64,000 bases of DNA from Lachnospiraceae bacterium. GTDB lineage: Bacteria; Bacillota; Clostridia; Lachnospirales; Lachnospiraceae. Shown one piece after another: positions 18,597-27,806 of the stretch (positions within the stretch are counted from its first letter, which is position 1; every line of letters begins with the position of its first letter). A model generated the notes under the pieces. It ran no database searches. It worked only from the letters and a program-made list of their open reading frames with translations, and was not told the origin of the DNA. Where the stretch lies: positions 1-64,000 of the forward strand of contig SFGF01000008.1 of NCBI GenBank assembly GCA_004556655.1, given 5' to 3'. The position numbers and the translations under genes were made by a program.

Positions 18597-20015
18597 ATGA
18601 AACCATTTATGGATGAAAATTTTTTATTGAGCACAGAAACCGCACAGGAACTGTATCATGAGTTTGCAGAAAAGATGCCGGTATTGGATTATCACTGCCA
18701 TATCAATCCCCAGGAAATCGCTGAGGACAGAAAGTTTGATACGATTACACAGGTATGGCTGGGAGGGGATCATTACAAATGGCGTCAGATGCGTTCCAAC
18801 GGTGTGGATGAGTATTATATTACCGGAGATGCACCGGATCGTGAAAAGTTCCAGAAATGGGCTGAGACTCTGGAAAAAGCCATTGGCAATCCACTGTATC
18901 ACTGGAGTCATCTGGAACTGCAGAGATTTTTCGGTTATCATGGAGTATTGAATGGAGATACGGCAGAAGAGGTATGGAATCTGTGTAATGCGAAACTGCA
19001 GGAGGATTCCATGAGTGTCCGTAATCTGATCCGTCAGTCCAATGTTACTTTGATCTGTACCACAGATGATCCGGCGGATGATCTGAGATGGCACAAGATG
19101 ATAGACGAGGATGACAGCTTTGAAGTACAGGTACTCCCGGCATGGAGACCGGATAAAGCTATGAATCTGGAAAAACCGGATTATATAGAATACCTGGATA
19201 AGCTGGGAAAAGCAGCGGATATGGAAATCAAATCATTTAAAGATCTGAGGGCAGCGCTTTCCAAACGGATGGCATTTTTTGACGAAATGGGATGTCGTGC
19301 TTCTGACCATGCGTTGGAATACGTGATGTATGCTCCGGCTTCCGATGCAGAAATTGAAGATATTTTTACCGAACGTCTGATGGGTGCGCAGATTTCCCGT
19401 GAGGATGAACTGAAATTTAAGACAGCGTTTATGATGTTTGTTGCGGGAGAATATACAAAATTAGGATGGGCAATGCAGCTCCATTATGGATGTAAACGTG
19501 ATAACAATACAACCATGTATAAAAAACTGGGTCCTGATACCGGATATGACTGCATCAATAATTATGCGCCATCCAGTGAGACTGCGGATTTCCTGAATGC
19601 ACTGAATGAGGCAGGCAATCTGCCGAAAACCATTCTTTACAGCCTGAATCCAAATGATGATGAAGCACTGGGAACTATTTTGGGATGTTTTCAGAACTCT
19701 GATGCCATTGGTAAAATTCAGCAGGGTTCTGCATGGTGGTTTAATGACAATAAAACCGGTATGATGAAACAGATGACATCTCTGGCAAATTTGGGCCTTC
19801 TGGGCAACTTCAATGGTATGCTTACTGACTCCAGAAGTTTCCTTTCCTATCCGAGACACGAGTACTTCAGAAGAATTCTCTGTGAACTGATTGGAGGATG
19901 GGTAGAAAATGGAGAATACCCGAAAGATATGAAGAGTCTTGAGAAAATTATTAAGGGAATATCTTATAATAATGCTGTAAGATATTTTGGATTTAATCTG
20001 GAAACAAAATATTAA
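18597..20015 (+). CDS. uxaC: Glucuronate (uronate) isomerase
   Basis: It isomerises D-glucuronate to D-fructuronate and D-galacturonate to D-tagaturonate, the entry step of the pathway whose later steps (UxaB, UxaA) are encoded at 11413-14412. The 472-residue protein begins MKPFMDENFLLSTETA at ATG 18597, 9 bases after GGAGG; a TTG at 18591 is in frame. The amidohydrolase metal motif DYHCHINPQEI and AMQLHYGCKRDNN are intact. It is the last gene of the lacI-TRAP-uxaC operon. Confidence 0.95.
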   Translation: MKPFMDENFLLSTETAQELYHEFAEKMPVLDYHCHINPQEIAEDRKFDTITQVWLGGDHYKWRQMRSNGVDEYYITGDAPDREKFQKWAETLEKAIGNPLYHWSHLELQRFFGYHGVLNGDTAEEVWNLCNAKLQEDSMSVRNLIRQSNVTLICTTDDPADDLRWHKMIDEDDSFEVQVLPAWRPDKAMNLEKPDYIEYLDKLGKAADMEIKSFKDLRAALSKRMAFFDEMGCRASDHALEYVMYAPASDAEIEDIFTERLMGAQISREDELKFKTAFMMFVAGEYTKLGWAMQLHYGCKRDNNTTMYKKLGPDTGYDCINNYAPSSETADFLNALNEAGNLPKTILYSLNPNDDEALGTILGCFQNSDAIGKIQQGSAWWFNDNKTGMMKQMTSLANLGLLGNFNGMLTDSRSFLSYPRHEYFRRILCELIGGWVENGEYPKDMKSLEKIIKGISYNNAVRYFGFNLETKY

Positions 20016-20100
20016 ATCGGACAGGGGACAGACCTGTGTCCCATATTCTGGGACACAGGTCTGTCCCCTGTCCGATTCCAGGTCTGTCCCCTGTCCGATT
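20015..20100. repeat. Perfect 29-bp hairpin repeat with duplicated tail (copy A)
   Basis: The arms 20015-20043 and 20049-20077 are perfectly complementary around a TATTC loop. The last 21 bases of the right arm are repeated directly at 20080-20100. It fills the whole gap between the convergent uxaC and aroE stops. The core GGACAGGGGACAG...CTGTGTCC recurs at 27807-27866, so this is a dispersed element, REP-like in style, that probably also terminates transcription. Confidence 0.85.
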
Positions 20101-20970
20101 TTATCTAAAATAGCACTCTTTGATATGTTCTACCGGCATATCGATTCCTGTCCACAATCGAAAAGCCTCCGCTCCCTGATACAGAAGCATGTACATACCG
20201 TTGAATACGGGACATCCCACAGCTTTAGCCTGCTGCAAAAGTAGAGTTTCCCGTGGATTATAGATCACATCGGCGACGGTAAGCTCCGGATGAAGCAGGG
20301 AAGGATCGGGAATAATAGAAGCATCTGTGTTTGGTGCCATTCCCACGGAAGTGCCGTTTACCAAAATATCAGAAGAATCCAGGCATTTTTTCAGCAAAGA
20401 GGTATCCTGCTGTTCAAAAAGTTGTACTTTACAGTTTGTTTGTTTATTCATATCGTCTGTCAGATGAATGGCTCTTTGCCAGAAACGGCTGGTGGGGCGG
20501 GCAAATATGTTCAGTTCTTTCACACCGTCCAGAGCAGCCTGTACAGCAATGGCGGTGGCTGCTCCACCCATTCCCATCAGAGTTATATTTTTTCCGGGGG
20601 ATGAAAATCCCGCTTCTTCTGCTGAACGCCAAAAGCCGATCCCGTCCGTGTTATGTCCGATCAGTTGTCCGTTGCGATTGACCACCGTATTGACTGCACC
20701 GATCAGAGAAGCAGCAGGAGAAAGCTGGTCACAAAGTTCAACCATACGGTTTTTATTGGGCATGGTCAGATTGAATCCATGAATTCCTGCTGCCCGTAGT
20801 CCCGCTACGGCTGTATCCAACTGTTCTTCCTTTACATCAAAGCATAGATAGACATAATCGAGACCCAGTGTACGAAAACTTTCATTGTGCATCATAGGGG
20901 AAATACTGTGTGAGACGGGACTCCCCAGAAGGCCTGTAAATCCGGTATGTCCGGTAATTGGTATTGTCAT
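20101..20970 (-). CDS. aroE: Shikimate dehydrogenase
   Basis: It reduces 3-dehydroshikimate to shikimate with NADPH. The 289-residue protein has the substrate motif SPVSHSISPMMHN (near 18-29), the catalytic Lys in NLTMPNKNRM, NTDGIGF, and the nucleotide-binding MGMGGAATA loop. ATG 20970 follows AAGGAG on the minus strand. It is divergent from aroD, which makes its substrate, with 144 bases between starts. Length and residues are normal. Confidence 0.94.
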   Translation of the reverse strand: MTIPITGHTGFTGLLGSPVSHSISPMMHNESFRTLGLDYVYLCFDVKEEQLDTAVAGLRAAGIHGFNLTMPNKNRMVELCDQLSPAASLIGAVNTVVNRNGQLIGHNTDGIGFWRSAEEAGFSSPGKNITLMGMGGAATAIAVQAALDGVKELNIFARPTSRFWQRAIHLTDDMNKQTNCKVQLFEQQDTSLLKKCLDSSDILVNGTSVGMAPNTDASIIPDPSLLHPELTVADVIYNPRETLLLQQAKAVGCPVFNGMYMLLYQGAEAFRLWTGIDMPVEHIKECYFR

Positions 20971-21008
20971 GGCAAACTCCTTATATTATAATATGTTAAA
21001 TAAAATTA

Positions 21009-21040
21009 GAATTTCGAGAGTGTGAAGCACGGAGAAATTC
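21009..21040. repeat. Short dyad between divergent aro genes
   Basis: GAATTTC (21009-21015) and GAAATTC (21034-21040) form an inverted pair in the intergenic region between aroE and aroD. It could be an operator, but no known regulator site is recognised. Confidence 0.25.
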
Positions 21041-21114
21041 GTAGTTTCATCCCATTTGTCGGGTAACTCATTATATCATACCATAAATAACAGCGGAAAG
21101 AAAAGGGAAACCAT

Positions 21115-21867
21115 ATGAAAACAGTAAAGATAAGAAATATTGAAATCGGATCTGATGTTCCGAAAATCTGTGTTCCGGTTATGGGTACTACAGATGAGGA
21201 GATTCTGGAGCAGACAAAAAATGCTGCAAAGAAGCAGCCGGATCTGTTGGAATGGAGAGCAGATTTTTATTGCTATTTGAGAGATAGAAAAAGAGTGACA
21301 GAGCTTTCAAAAAAAATGCGTGACATTTTACAACAGATACCGCTTATTTTCACAGTCAGAACAGCCGGAGAAGGTGGAAATTGCCAAGTTTCGACAGAAG
21401 ATTATGTTAACATTTTGAAAGAAGCGGCTCAGGCTCCTGATATCGATTTGATTGATGTAGAATTGTATAAAGATTCAGTTGTAATGAGAAACTTGATTAC
21501 GGATCTTCAGAATAAGGGAAAAAAAGTGATTGCCTCCAATCACCATTTCCATGAGACACCTGTGCGGGAAGAAATGGAAAATATTCTTGCCCAGATGGAA
21601 GAGAGCGGAGCTGCTATCAGAAAGCTGGCAGTAATGCCGGTCTGCCCGGAGGATGTACTTGAGCTTCTTGCCGCTACGGTCCATGCAAATAGGACAGGGC
21701 AGGCACCTGTGATCACCATGTCCATGAGCGGAATGGGAGCAATCAGCCGGGTATGTGGTCAGGTCTTTGGTTCCGCTGTGACTTTCGCAGCGGTGGGTCA
21801 GGCATCGGCGCCGGGGCAGTTGGCACTGGAGGATTTAAAACTGTTTCTTGAAAAAATGAAACCATGA
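21115..21867 (+). CDS. aroD: 3-dehydroquinate dehydratase, type I
   Basis: This Schiff-base enzyme converts 3-dehydroquinate to 3-dehydroshikimate. The 250-residue protein has LLEWRADFY, the catalytic His in ASNHHFHETP and the Schiff-base Lys in AAIRKLAVMP, with a C-terminal SMSGMGAISRVCG loop. Type I enzymes are about 250 residues, so it is full length. It is divergent from aroE; together they supply consecutive shikimate-pathway steps, and the rest of the pathway is elsewhere. Confidence 0.94.
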   Translation: MKTVKIRNIEIGSDVPKICVPVMGTTDEEILEQTKNAAKKQPDLLEWRADFYCYLRDRKRVTELSKKMRDILQQIPLIFTVRTAGEGGNCQVSTEDYVNILKEAAQAPDIDLIDVELYKDSVVMRNLITDLQNKGKKVIASNHHFHETPVREEMENILAQMEESGAAIRKLAVMPVCPEDVLELLAATVHANRTGQAPVITMSMSGMGAISRVCGQVFGSAVTFAAVGQASAPGQLALEDLKLFLEKMKP

Positions 21868-21914
21868 TTACTGATACTGCGCTTTACATAAAAAATGAAA
21901 AGAAGGGTAATGAC

Positions 21915-21980
21915 TGTCGAGAGAATTCAGAATCCGACACACCCGTTTTGACAAAATAAACACCCCCTATCCCATATAAT
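21915..21980 (+). promoter_or_regulatory. Candidate spoIIG promoter with Spo0A-like boxes
   Basis: TTGACA (21948-21953) and TATAAT (21975-21980) are separated by 21 bases, too far for a normal promoter but like the long-spaced Spo0A-activated spoIIG promoter of Bacillus subtilis. Upstream, TGTCGAG (21915-21921), TCCGACA (21933-21939, reverse) and TTTGACA overlapping the -35 (21947-21953, reverse) each differ by one base from the 0A box TGTCGAA. Confidence 0.7.
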
Positions 21981-22031
21981 AATACTTGCTTATTCCAGTA
22001 AGTACGTATTCATCAGGGATAGGGGGTGTTT
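21958..22031. repeat. 16-bp perfect inverted repeat spanning promoter spacer and spoIIGA ribosome site
   Basis: The arms 21958-21973 and 22016-22031 are perfectly complementary. The left arm fills the -35/-10 spacer and the right arm contains the AGGGGGTG ribosome site of spoIIGA. An inner pair (TACTTGCT with AGTAAGTA) extends the structure. mRNA reading through from aroD would fold and hide the ribosome site; mRNA from the spoIIG promoter lacks the left arm. Confidence 0.75.
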
Positions 22032-22032
22032 T

Positions 22033-22878
22033 GTGTACTATGAAATATTCATAGATGTCCTGTTTACAATGAATTATGTGATGGATTTTTTCCTGCTCCG
22101 GCTGGTCAATCGGCTGCTTCACAGTTCTGCCACACTGGGAAGAAGTCTTCTGGGAGCGCTTATCGGTGCGGGCGGTGTCTGCCTGCTTGCTATACACCCA
22201 GGAAGCCGGATTATGAATACGATACTGGTACATGTGGTAATTAATACTTTGATGGTAAGGTTTGGATGTAAATTAAAAAAAATCCGGGAACTAGTTAAGG
22301 GGATTCTGGTTCTGTATATGGCAGCTTTCCTTTTGGGAGGAATGATGATGCTGATACAAAGATATTCAGGATCCTGGGGTATACGGGTATGTCTTTTTTC
22401 AGGAACCATCAGTTATCTGTTTCTCGCTGCCGGTATCCGGGTTTATACCCGGTCAGAGAAAAAAGCAGACCGGACATATAAGATCTGGCTGTATGCAAAT
22501 GGAAAATGCAAAGAAGGAACCGCATTTTTAGATACGGGAAACAGGCTGGCTGACCCTGTCAGCGGCAAACCGGTGTGTATCGCAAAAATGGATATACTGG
22601 AAGGTTTGCTTAATGAGGATACCATGAGAGAACTGGAACAGTTTGCCTCCGGGTGTTTGAGCGGGAACTTTGGAAATCTGCACCCTCATTTCGTTCCGTT
22701 TACCAGTCTTGGCTGTAGTCAGGGCATGATACTGGCTGTCACTTTGGATTATCTTTGTCTGGAAGGACGAAGAGTACATAAAGTGATTCGCCGGCCGGTA
22801 ATTGCTGTTTCCAGTGAACATAGTCCCTTTCAGGGAAATTATCAGATGATTTTGCATCCAAATCTAATAGACAGTTAG
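22033..22878 (+). CDS. spoIIGA: Sigma-E processing peptidase SpoIIGA
   Basis: This membrane aspartyl protease activates pro-sigma-E in the mother cell. GTG 22033 ([22 protein letters not shown]) matches the family N-terminus and follows AGGGGGTG. About five membrane helices occupy residues 1-140, and the C-terminal protease domain has the active motif [11 protein letters not shown]. The length (281) is normal for the family. It is followed 11 bases later by sigE, the conserved operon. Confidence 0.93.
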   Translation: MYYEIFIDVLFTMNYVMDFFLLRLVNRLLHSSATLGRSLLGALIGAGGVCLLAIHPGSRIMNTILVHVVINTLMVRFGCKLKKIRELVKGILVLYMAAFLLGGMMMLIQRYSGSWGIRVCLFSGTISYLFLAAGIRVYTRSEKKADRTYKIWLYANGKCKEGTAFLDTGNRLADPVSGKPVCIAKMDILEGLLNEDTMRELEQFASGCLSGNFGNLHPHFVPFTSLGCSQGMILAVTLDYLCLEGRRVHKVIRRPVIAVSSEHSPFQGNYQMILHPNLIDS

Positions 22879-22889
22879 GAGGAATTGTT

Positions 22890-23639
22890 ATGATGCAAGC
22901 AGTGTTACCCAGTCATTTTCGGTTTCGAATGGTTTCCGGTTTTTCAAGAGTTGTATGGAAACGTCCGGGAGAAATATACTATATCGGCGGTGCGGATGTT
23001 CTTCCGGCACCACTTTCTCCTCAGGAGGAATCGGAAATTATACAGAAACTTATGAAAGAAGAGGATGAACAGGCCAGTCAGGAAGCCAGGACCAGTCTGA
23101 TTGAGCACAATTTACGTTTGGTCGTGTATATTGCACAGAAATTTGACAATACTGGAGTGGGTATGGAAGACTTGATTTCCATTGGGACGATTGGTCTGAT
23201 CAAAGGAATCAATACTTTTAATCCGGAAAAAAATATCAAACTGGCTACTTATGCTTCCCGTTGTATAGAGAATGAAATTCTTATGTATCTAAGGAGAAAC
23301 AGTAAAACACGGGTGGAGGTTTCTATTGACGAACCGCTGAATGTGGACTGGGATGGAAATGAGCTTCTTTTGTCGGATATTCTGGGGACAGATGAGGATG
23401 TGATTTATAAAGATCTGGAACATGAGGTAGAATGTAAACTTCTGGGAAAGGCAATAAACAAGTTATCACAACGGGAACGGACGATCATCTGTCTTCGTTT
23501 CGGGCTGAATCAGCCGGACGGAAAAGAAAAGACGCAAAAAGAAGTTGCGGATATGCTGGGGATTTCTCAGTCTTATATTTCCAGACTGGAAAAAAGGATC
23601 ATGCGGAGACTGAAAAAAGAAATTGTTCGATATGAATAA
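22890..23639 (+). CDS. sigE: RNA polymerase sporulation sigma factor sigma-E
   Basis: This early mother-cell sigma factor is made as an inactive precursor. The N-terminus (to about residue 30) is the hydrophobic pro-sequence ending before [18 protein letters not shown], the region cleaved by SpoIIGA. Region 2 reads [21 protein letters not shown] and region 4 ends with [22 protein letters not shown]. The start is ATG 22890 or the next codon, ATG 22893, behind AGGAGG. Its usual neighbour sigG is 4.4 kb further on. Confidence 0.95.
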   Translation: MMQAVLPSHFRFRMVSGFSRVVWKRPGEIYYIGGADVLPAPLSPQEESEIIQKLMKEEDEQASQEARTSLIEHNLRLVVYIAQKFDNTGVGMEDLISIGTIGLIKGINTFNPEKNIKLATYASRCIENEILMYLRRNSKTRVEVSIDEPLNVDWDGNELLLSDILGTDEDVIYKDLEHEVECKLLGKAINKLSQRERTIICLRFGLNQPDGKEKTQKEVADMLGISQSYISRLEKRIMRRLKKEIVRYE

Positions 23640-23663
23640 GAGCATAGTATTTTTGCGAAAGGC

Positions 23664-23692
23664 TTGCCAACCAAAATAATAACCGTTATAAT
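23664..23692 (+). promoter_or_regulatory. Promoter of flavodiiron gene
   Basis: TTGCCA (23664-23669), a 17-base spacer, then TATAAT (23687-23692), 51 bases before the start codon. This housekeeping-type promoter separates the gene from the sporulation operon. Confidence 0.75.
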
Positions 23693-23743
23693 GGCAATTG
23701 ATTATAACTGATTTACAAGAAAGATAAGAAAGGATGCTATGCC

Positions 23744-24949
23744 ATGTATTGTGTAAAAAAAGTGACAGAAGATTTGTTTTGGGTAGGTGGAAATGACCGC
23801 AGGCTGGCTTTATTTGAAAATGTATATCCGATTCCGAGAGGAGTATCCTATAACTCCTATGTATTACTTGATGAAAAGACAGTTCTGTTTGATACTGTAG
23901 ATCATTCCGTAAGCAGCAGATTCTTTGAAAATCTGGAGTATGTTCTGGGTGAGAGAACTCTTGATTATATGATCGTCAATCATATGGAACCGGATCATGC
24001 CGCTACGATAGGTGAAGTGGTACGCAGATATCCGGAAGTAAAAATCGTATGCAATGCCAAGACCGTTCCTATGATGAAGCAGTTCTTTGGTTTTGATGTG
24101 GATTCCAAAACGACTGTTGTGAAAGAGATGGATACACTCTGCACGGGAAAACACACCTTTGCATTTGTTATGGCACCTATGGTTCACTGGCCGGAGGTTA
24201 TGGTGACTTATGATACAGTTGACAAAATTCTGTTTTCAGCAGATGGTTTTGGAACTTTTGGTGCTCTGAACGGTAATATTTTTGCAGATGAAGTAAATTT
24301 TGAGAGAGACTGGCTGGACGATGCCAGAAGATATTTTATCAACATTGTCGGAAAGTATGGAGTACAGGTTCAAAATCTGCTGAAAAAAGCAGCAACCCTT
24401 GAGATTAAGATGATTTGTCCGCTTCATGGACCAATCTGGAGAGAAAATCTGGGATGGTTTATTAATAAATACGATAAATGGAGCAGCTACACACCGGAAG
24501 ATGAAGCGGTTATGATCGCTTACGCTTCTATCTATGGCAACACAGAAAATGCGGCTGAGGTACTGGCAGCCAAACTGGCAGACAAAGGCGTAAAAAATAT
24601 TGCCATGTATGATGTATCTGTTACGGATGCTTCTGTTGTGGTATCAGAAGCTTTCCGGTGCAGTCACCTGGTATTTGCCTGCCCGACTTACAATGCCGGT
24701 CTTTTCCCGAAGATGGAGACTGTGTTGGCAGAACTGAAAGCACATAGTCTTCAGAACAGAACGGTTGCTCTGCTGCAGAACGGAACATGGGCACCAATGG
24801 CAGGTAAGCAGATGAAAGAAATCTTTTCTGGAATGAAAAACATTGAGCTTCTGGAAGAAAGTGTGACTGTGAAATCCGCATTGAAGACAGAGCAGGATGC
24901 AGAGGTTGAAGCATTAGCTGATAAAATTGTAGCTTCGATGAAAAGATGA
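23744..24949 (+). CDS. Flavodiiron protein, FprA type (O2/NO reductase)
   Basis: The 401-residue protein has a beta-lactamase-like di-iron domain (iron motif NHMEPDHA near residue 85, PMVHWPEVMVTY, CPLHGPIWR) followed by a flavodoxin domain from about residue 255 (IAYASIYGNTENAAE). Proteins of this family reduce O2 to water or NO to N2O in strict anaerobes. It is cytoplasmic and has its own promoter. The next gene is a small Cys-rich membrane protein a few bases downstream. Confidence 0.94.
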   Translation: MYCVKKVTEDLFWVGGNDRRLALFENVYPIPRGVSYNSYVLLDEKTVLFDTVDHSVSSRFFENLEYVLGERTLDYMIVNHMEPDHAATIGEVVRRYPEVKIVCNAKTVPMMKQFFGFDVDSKTTVVKEMDTLCTGKHTFAFVMAPMVHWPEVMVTYDTVDKILFSADGFGTFGALNGNIFADEVNFERDWLDDARRYFINIVGKYGVQVQNLLKKAATLEIKMICPLHGPIWRENLGWFINKYDKWSSYTPEDEAVMIAYASIYGNTENAAEVLAAKLADKGVKNIAMYDVSVTDASVVVSEAFRCSHLVFACPTYNAGLFPKMETVLAELKAHSLQNRTVALLQNGTWAPMAGKQMKEIFSGMKNIELLEESVTVKSALKTEQDAEVEALADKIVASMKR

Positions 24950-24960
24950 TGAGGTTTATT

Positions 24961-25137
24961 ATGGATAATTTGTCTTCGATCATTGTGGCGTTGATTCTGG
25001 CAGTGGCAGTAGCACTTGTTATCCGAAAAATGATAAAAGCAATAAAAGCAGGAAAATCCATAACATGCGGCAGAAATTGCGGTGGTTGTGCAGGATCCTG
25101 TAATTGTCACTCCACATCAGATAAAAAGTCAAAATAG
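24961..25137 (+). CDS. Small Cys-rich membrane protein, FeoB-associated type
   Basis: The 58-residue protein from ATG 24961 (GATGAGG 7 bases upstream) has one membrane helix (IIVALILAVAVALVIRKMI) and then a C-terminal Cys cluster CGRNCGGCAGSCNCH. An in-frame ATG at 24946 overlaps the stop of the preceding gene but has no clear ribosome site. The helix plus Cys tail resembles FeoB-associated Cys-rich proteins, yet no feoB lies in the window; here it is coupled to a di-iron flavoprotein, suggesting a role in iron or metal handling (inference). Confidence 0.75.
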   Translation: MDNLSSIIVALILAVAVALVIRKMIKAIKAGKSITCGRNCGGCAGSCNCHSTSDKKSK

Positions 25138-25165
25138 TATATTTATTGGTTAAATTAGTAGAGGA

Positions 25166-25238
25166 AATTCCCTGTGATATGTATTATAATAAATCTACTG
25201 CAAAAAGCGGATTTTATACATATCATGGGGATTTTTAT
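25166..25238 (+). terminator. Long-stem terminator-like structure after the flavodiiron operon
   Basis: An 18- to 19-base imperfect stem (25166-25184 with 25216-25233, containing wobble pairs) has a 31-base loop and is followed by TTTTT. It lies between the Cys-rich gene and the glucosidase. Confidence 0.6.
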
Positions 25239-25338
25239 TATGCCGTAACAAATACCGGAGAATGAAACCAAAGATTGGCGGTGGTTATGGGCAAATGAAA
25301 TGAAAATTCCTGAAAAAAGAAAAAGGAGTGTGACAAAA

Positions 25339-27789
25339 ATGGGCATGGAAGGTTATAAGCTGGAGTCTCATCCGGTATGTAACAAAGAAGCGGTTATTCA
25401 GGGAGAAAAATACAGAATCACTGTGCTTACATCATCGTTGATCCGTCTGGAATACAGTGGACAGGGGAAGTTTGAGGACAGAGCAACACAGTCTGTACTG
25501 AACAGAGATTTTCCGGTTCCCCAGTTTAAAGTTATAGAGACAGAAGAAGAACTGTCTGTTTATACAGAAAATATTGAATTACATTATAACAGAAAAGCAT
25601 TTGCGGCAAACGGTTTGCAGATCAAAGTAAACAATATGGGCGGCGGCTGGGAAAATACCTGGCATTTTGGTGAAGAACCCGGCGATCTGGGAGGAACCGC
25701 CCGAACATTGGATATGACGGATGGACCAAGAACATTGAATCCTATGCTGTACCGTAAAGGAGAAACACCACTGGAAGATAAGATTTCCGGTAAAATTCCT
25801 ATGGAACATGGTGTGATTTCCAAATGTGGATTTTCTGTAATTGACGACAGTCATTCTATGGTGCTGACGGAAGATGGATGGATTGCACCGAGAGAACAGG
25901 ATATCACCGATATGTATTTCTTTGGTTATGGTCATCGTTACCAGGAATGTCTGAAAGATTTTTATCACTTGTGCGGAAAAACTCCTCTTCTTCCCAGATA
26001 TGCGTTGGGTAACTGGTGGAGCCGTTATCATCGTTATACAGAAGAGGAATACAAAGAGCTGGTAGAACGTTTTGAAAAGGAAGAGATTCCTTTCTCAGTA
26101 GCTGTTGTGGATATGGACTGGCATCTTGTGGATGATGTAGAACCGAAGTACGGAAGCGGATGGACCGGATATACATGGAATAAAAACTTCTTCCCGGATC
26201 CAAAAGAGTTTATGAGCTGGCTTCATGAACATGGAATGAAGATTACACTGAACGTGCATCCGGCAGACGGAATTCGCGCTTTTGAAGAGCCGTATAAACG
26301 TGTGGCAGAAAAAATGGGAATTGATCCGGAAAGTGAGCTTCCTGTGCAGTTTGATCCGGCAGATCCACGGTTTATGGAAGTATATTTAAAAGATCTTCAT
26401 CATCCGCTGGAAGAGGAAGGGGTTGACTTCTGGTGGCTTGACTGGCAGCAGGGAACAGTCACAAAGGTTCCGGGACTTGATCCGCTGTGGATGCTGAACC
26501 ATTATCATTATCTGGACAGCAGTTGGAAGGGCAGCCGTTCGATTACATTCTCCAGATATGCAGGTGTCGGAAGCCATCGGTACCCGGTAGGATTTTCAGG
26601 TGACACTGTGATTTCCTGGGATACTCTGGATTTCCAGCCCTATTTTACGAATACAGCAAGCAATATTGGTTATGGCTGGTGGAGTCATGATATCGGCGGT
26701 CATATGATGGGGGTACGTGATGATGAATTGATGGCCCGTTGGGTACAGTACGGAGTATTTTCACCAATCAACCGTCTGCACAGTACAGATAATCCGTTCA
26801 ATGGAAAAGAACCATGGAAATTTGATAAGATCACAGAAAGTGTGATGGAAGAGTATCTTCGTCTGCGTCATGCGATGATTCCATATCTGTATACCATGAA
26901 CCGCAGAGCACATGTGGATGACTTGCCGCTGATTCAGCCGATGTATTATATGGAGCCGGAACAGAAGGAAGCTTATGAAGTACCAAATGAATATTACTTT
27001 GGCTCCGAACTCCTCGTTTCTCCGATTACCGAACCACAGGATAAGACGGCAAGAGCAGCAAAAGTAACCACATGGCTTCCGGAAGGTCTCTGGGTAGATT
27101 TCTTTAATGGAACGGTATACCACGGTGGCAGAATGCTTAATCTGTGGAGAGGCATAGAAGATATGCCGGTTCTCATGAAAGCAGGTGCGATCGTGCCAAT
27201 GAAGGACATGAGCGTTTTTGATAACAGCGTTGAAAATCCGAAAGCTATGGAGGTAAGAATATTCCCGGCAGAGGATGGGAACTTTACTTTGTGGGAAGAT
27301 CAGGGAGATACAGCTGTTGATGCAGAAGAGAACTGGGCAGCCACACAGCTCACATTCACCGGCGGAGCCGAAGATCGATTTGTGATAGGAAAAGCTATGG
27401 GCAATCTGTCTGTGATTCCGGAAAGCAGAAGCTGGAAGCTGGTATTCATGGGAGTTGGTAAAACGATAGCTGAAGTTACGGCAGATGGAGTAGCTGTTGA
27501 TGCGAAAGTAACATATTGTCGGGCAACCACCAGCCTGATCGTAGAAATACCTGCAACATCCGTTGAAAAAGAAATCTGTATTGCATTTACGGAAGGTCTT
27601 GTATTGGCTGAGCTGGATCTTGAAGAACGTTGTTATAAAATGCTTGAAAAAGCACAGATGGAATATAATGTAAAATCAAATATTATGGAAAATGTGAAGA
27701 AACAGGGAAGAAATGCAGTTGCTTCCATTGCTGCCATGGGACTCAATTCGGCGGTATTTGGGGAACTGTGTGAAATTCTCACAGCGTAA
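25339..27789 (+). CDS. Alpha-glucosidase-like glycoside hydrolase, family 31
   Basis: The 816-residue protein starts at ATG 25339 (AAGGAG 10 bases upstream); an ATG at 25300 precedes that site. A GH31 N-terminal domain is followed by the (beta/alpha)8 domain with the nucleophile Asp in DFWWLDWQQG, the acid/base Asp in GFSGDTVISWDTL and HDIGGHMMG, then C-terminal beta domains. There is no signal peptide, so it acts on imported alpha-glucosides or xylosides; the exact linkage cannot be told. It sits alone between sporulation genes, with no transporter or regulator next to it. Confidence 0.9.
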   Translation: MGMEGYKLESHPVCNKEAVIQGEKYRITVLTSSLIRLEYSGQGKFEDRATQSVLNRDFPVPQFKVIETEEELSVYTENIELHYNRKAFAANGLQIKVNNMGGGWENTWHFGEEPGDLGGTARTLDMTDGPRTLNPMLYRKGETPLEDKISGKIPMEHGVISKCGFSVIDDSHSMVLTEDGWIAPREQDITDMYFFGYGHRYQECLKDFYHLCGKTPLLPRYALGNWWSRYHRYTEEEYKELVERFEKEEIPFSVAVVDMDWHLVDDVEPKYGSGWTGYTWNKNFFPDPKEFMSWLHEHGMKITLNVHPADGIRAFEEPYKRVAEKMGIDPESELPVQFDPADPRFMEVYLKDLHHPLEEEGVDFWWLDWQQGTVTKVPGLDPLWMLNHYHYLDSSWKGSRSITFSRYAGVGSHRYPVGFSGDTVISWDTLDFQPYFTNTASNIGYGWWSHDIGGHMMGVRDDELMARWVQYGVFSPINRLHSTDNPFNGKEPWKFDKITESVMEEYLRLRHAMIPYLYTMNRRAHVDDLPLIQPMYYMEPEQKEAYEVPNEYYFGSELLVSPITEPQDKTARAAKVTTWLPEGLWVDFFNGTVYHGGRMLNLWRGIEDMPVLMKAGAIVPMKDMSVFDNSVENPKAMEVRIFPAEDGNFTLWEDQGDTAVDAEENWAATQLTFTGGAEDRFVIGKAMGNLSVIPESRSWKLVFMGVGKTIAEVTADGVAVDAKVTYCRATTSLIVEIPATSVEKEICIAFTEGLVLAELDLEERCYKMLEKAQMEYNVKSNIMENVKKQGRNAVASIAAMGLNSAVFGELCEILTA

Positions 27790-27806
27790 CGGCAGACCGG
27801 ACAGGG

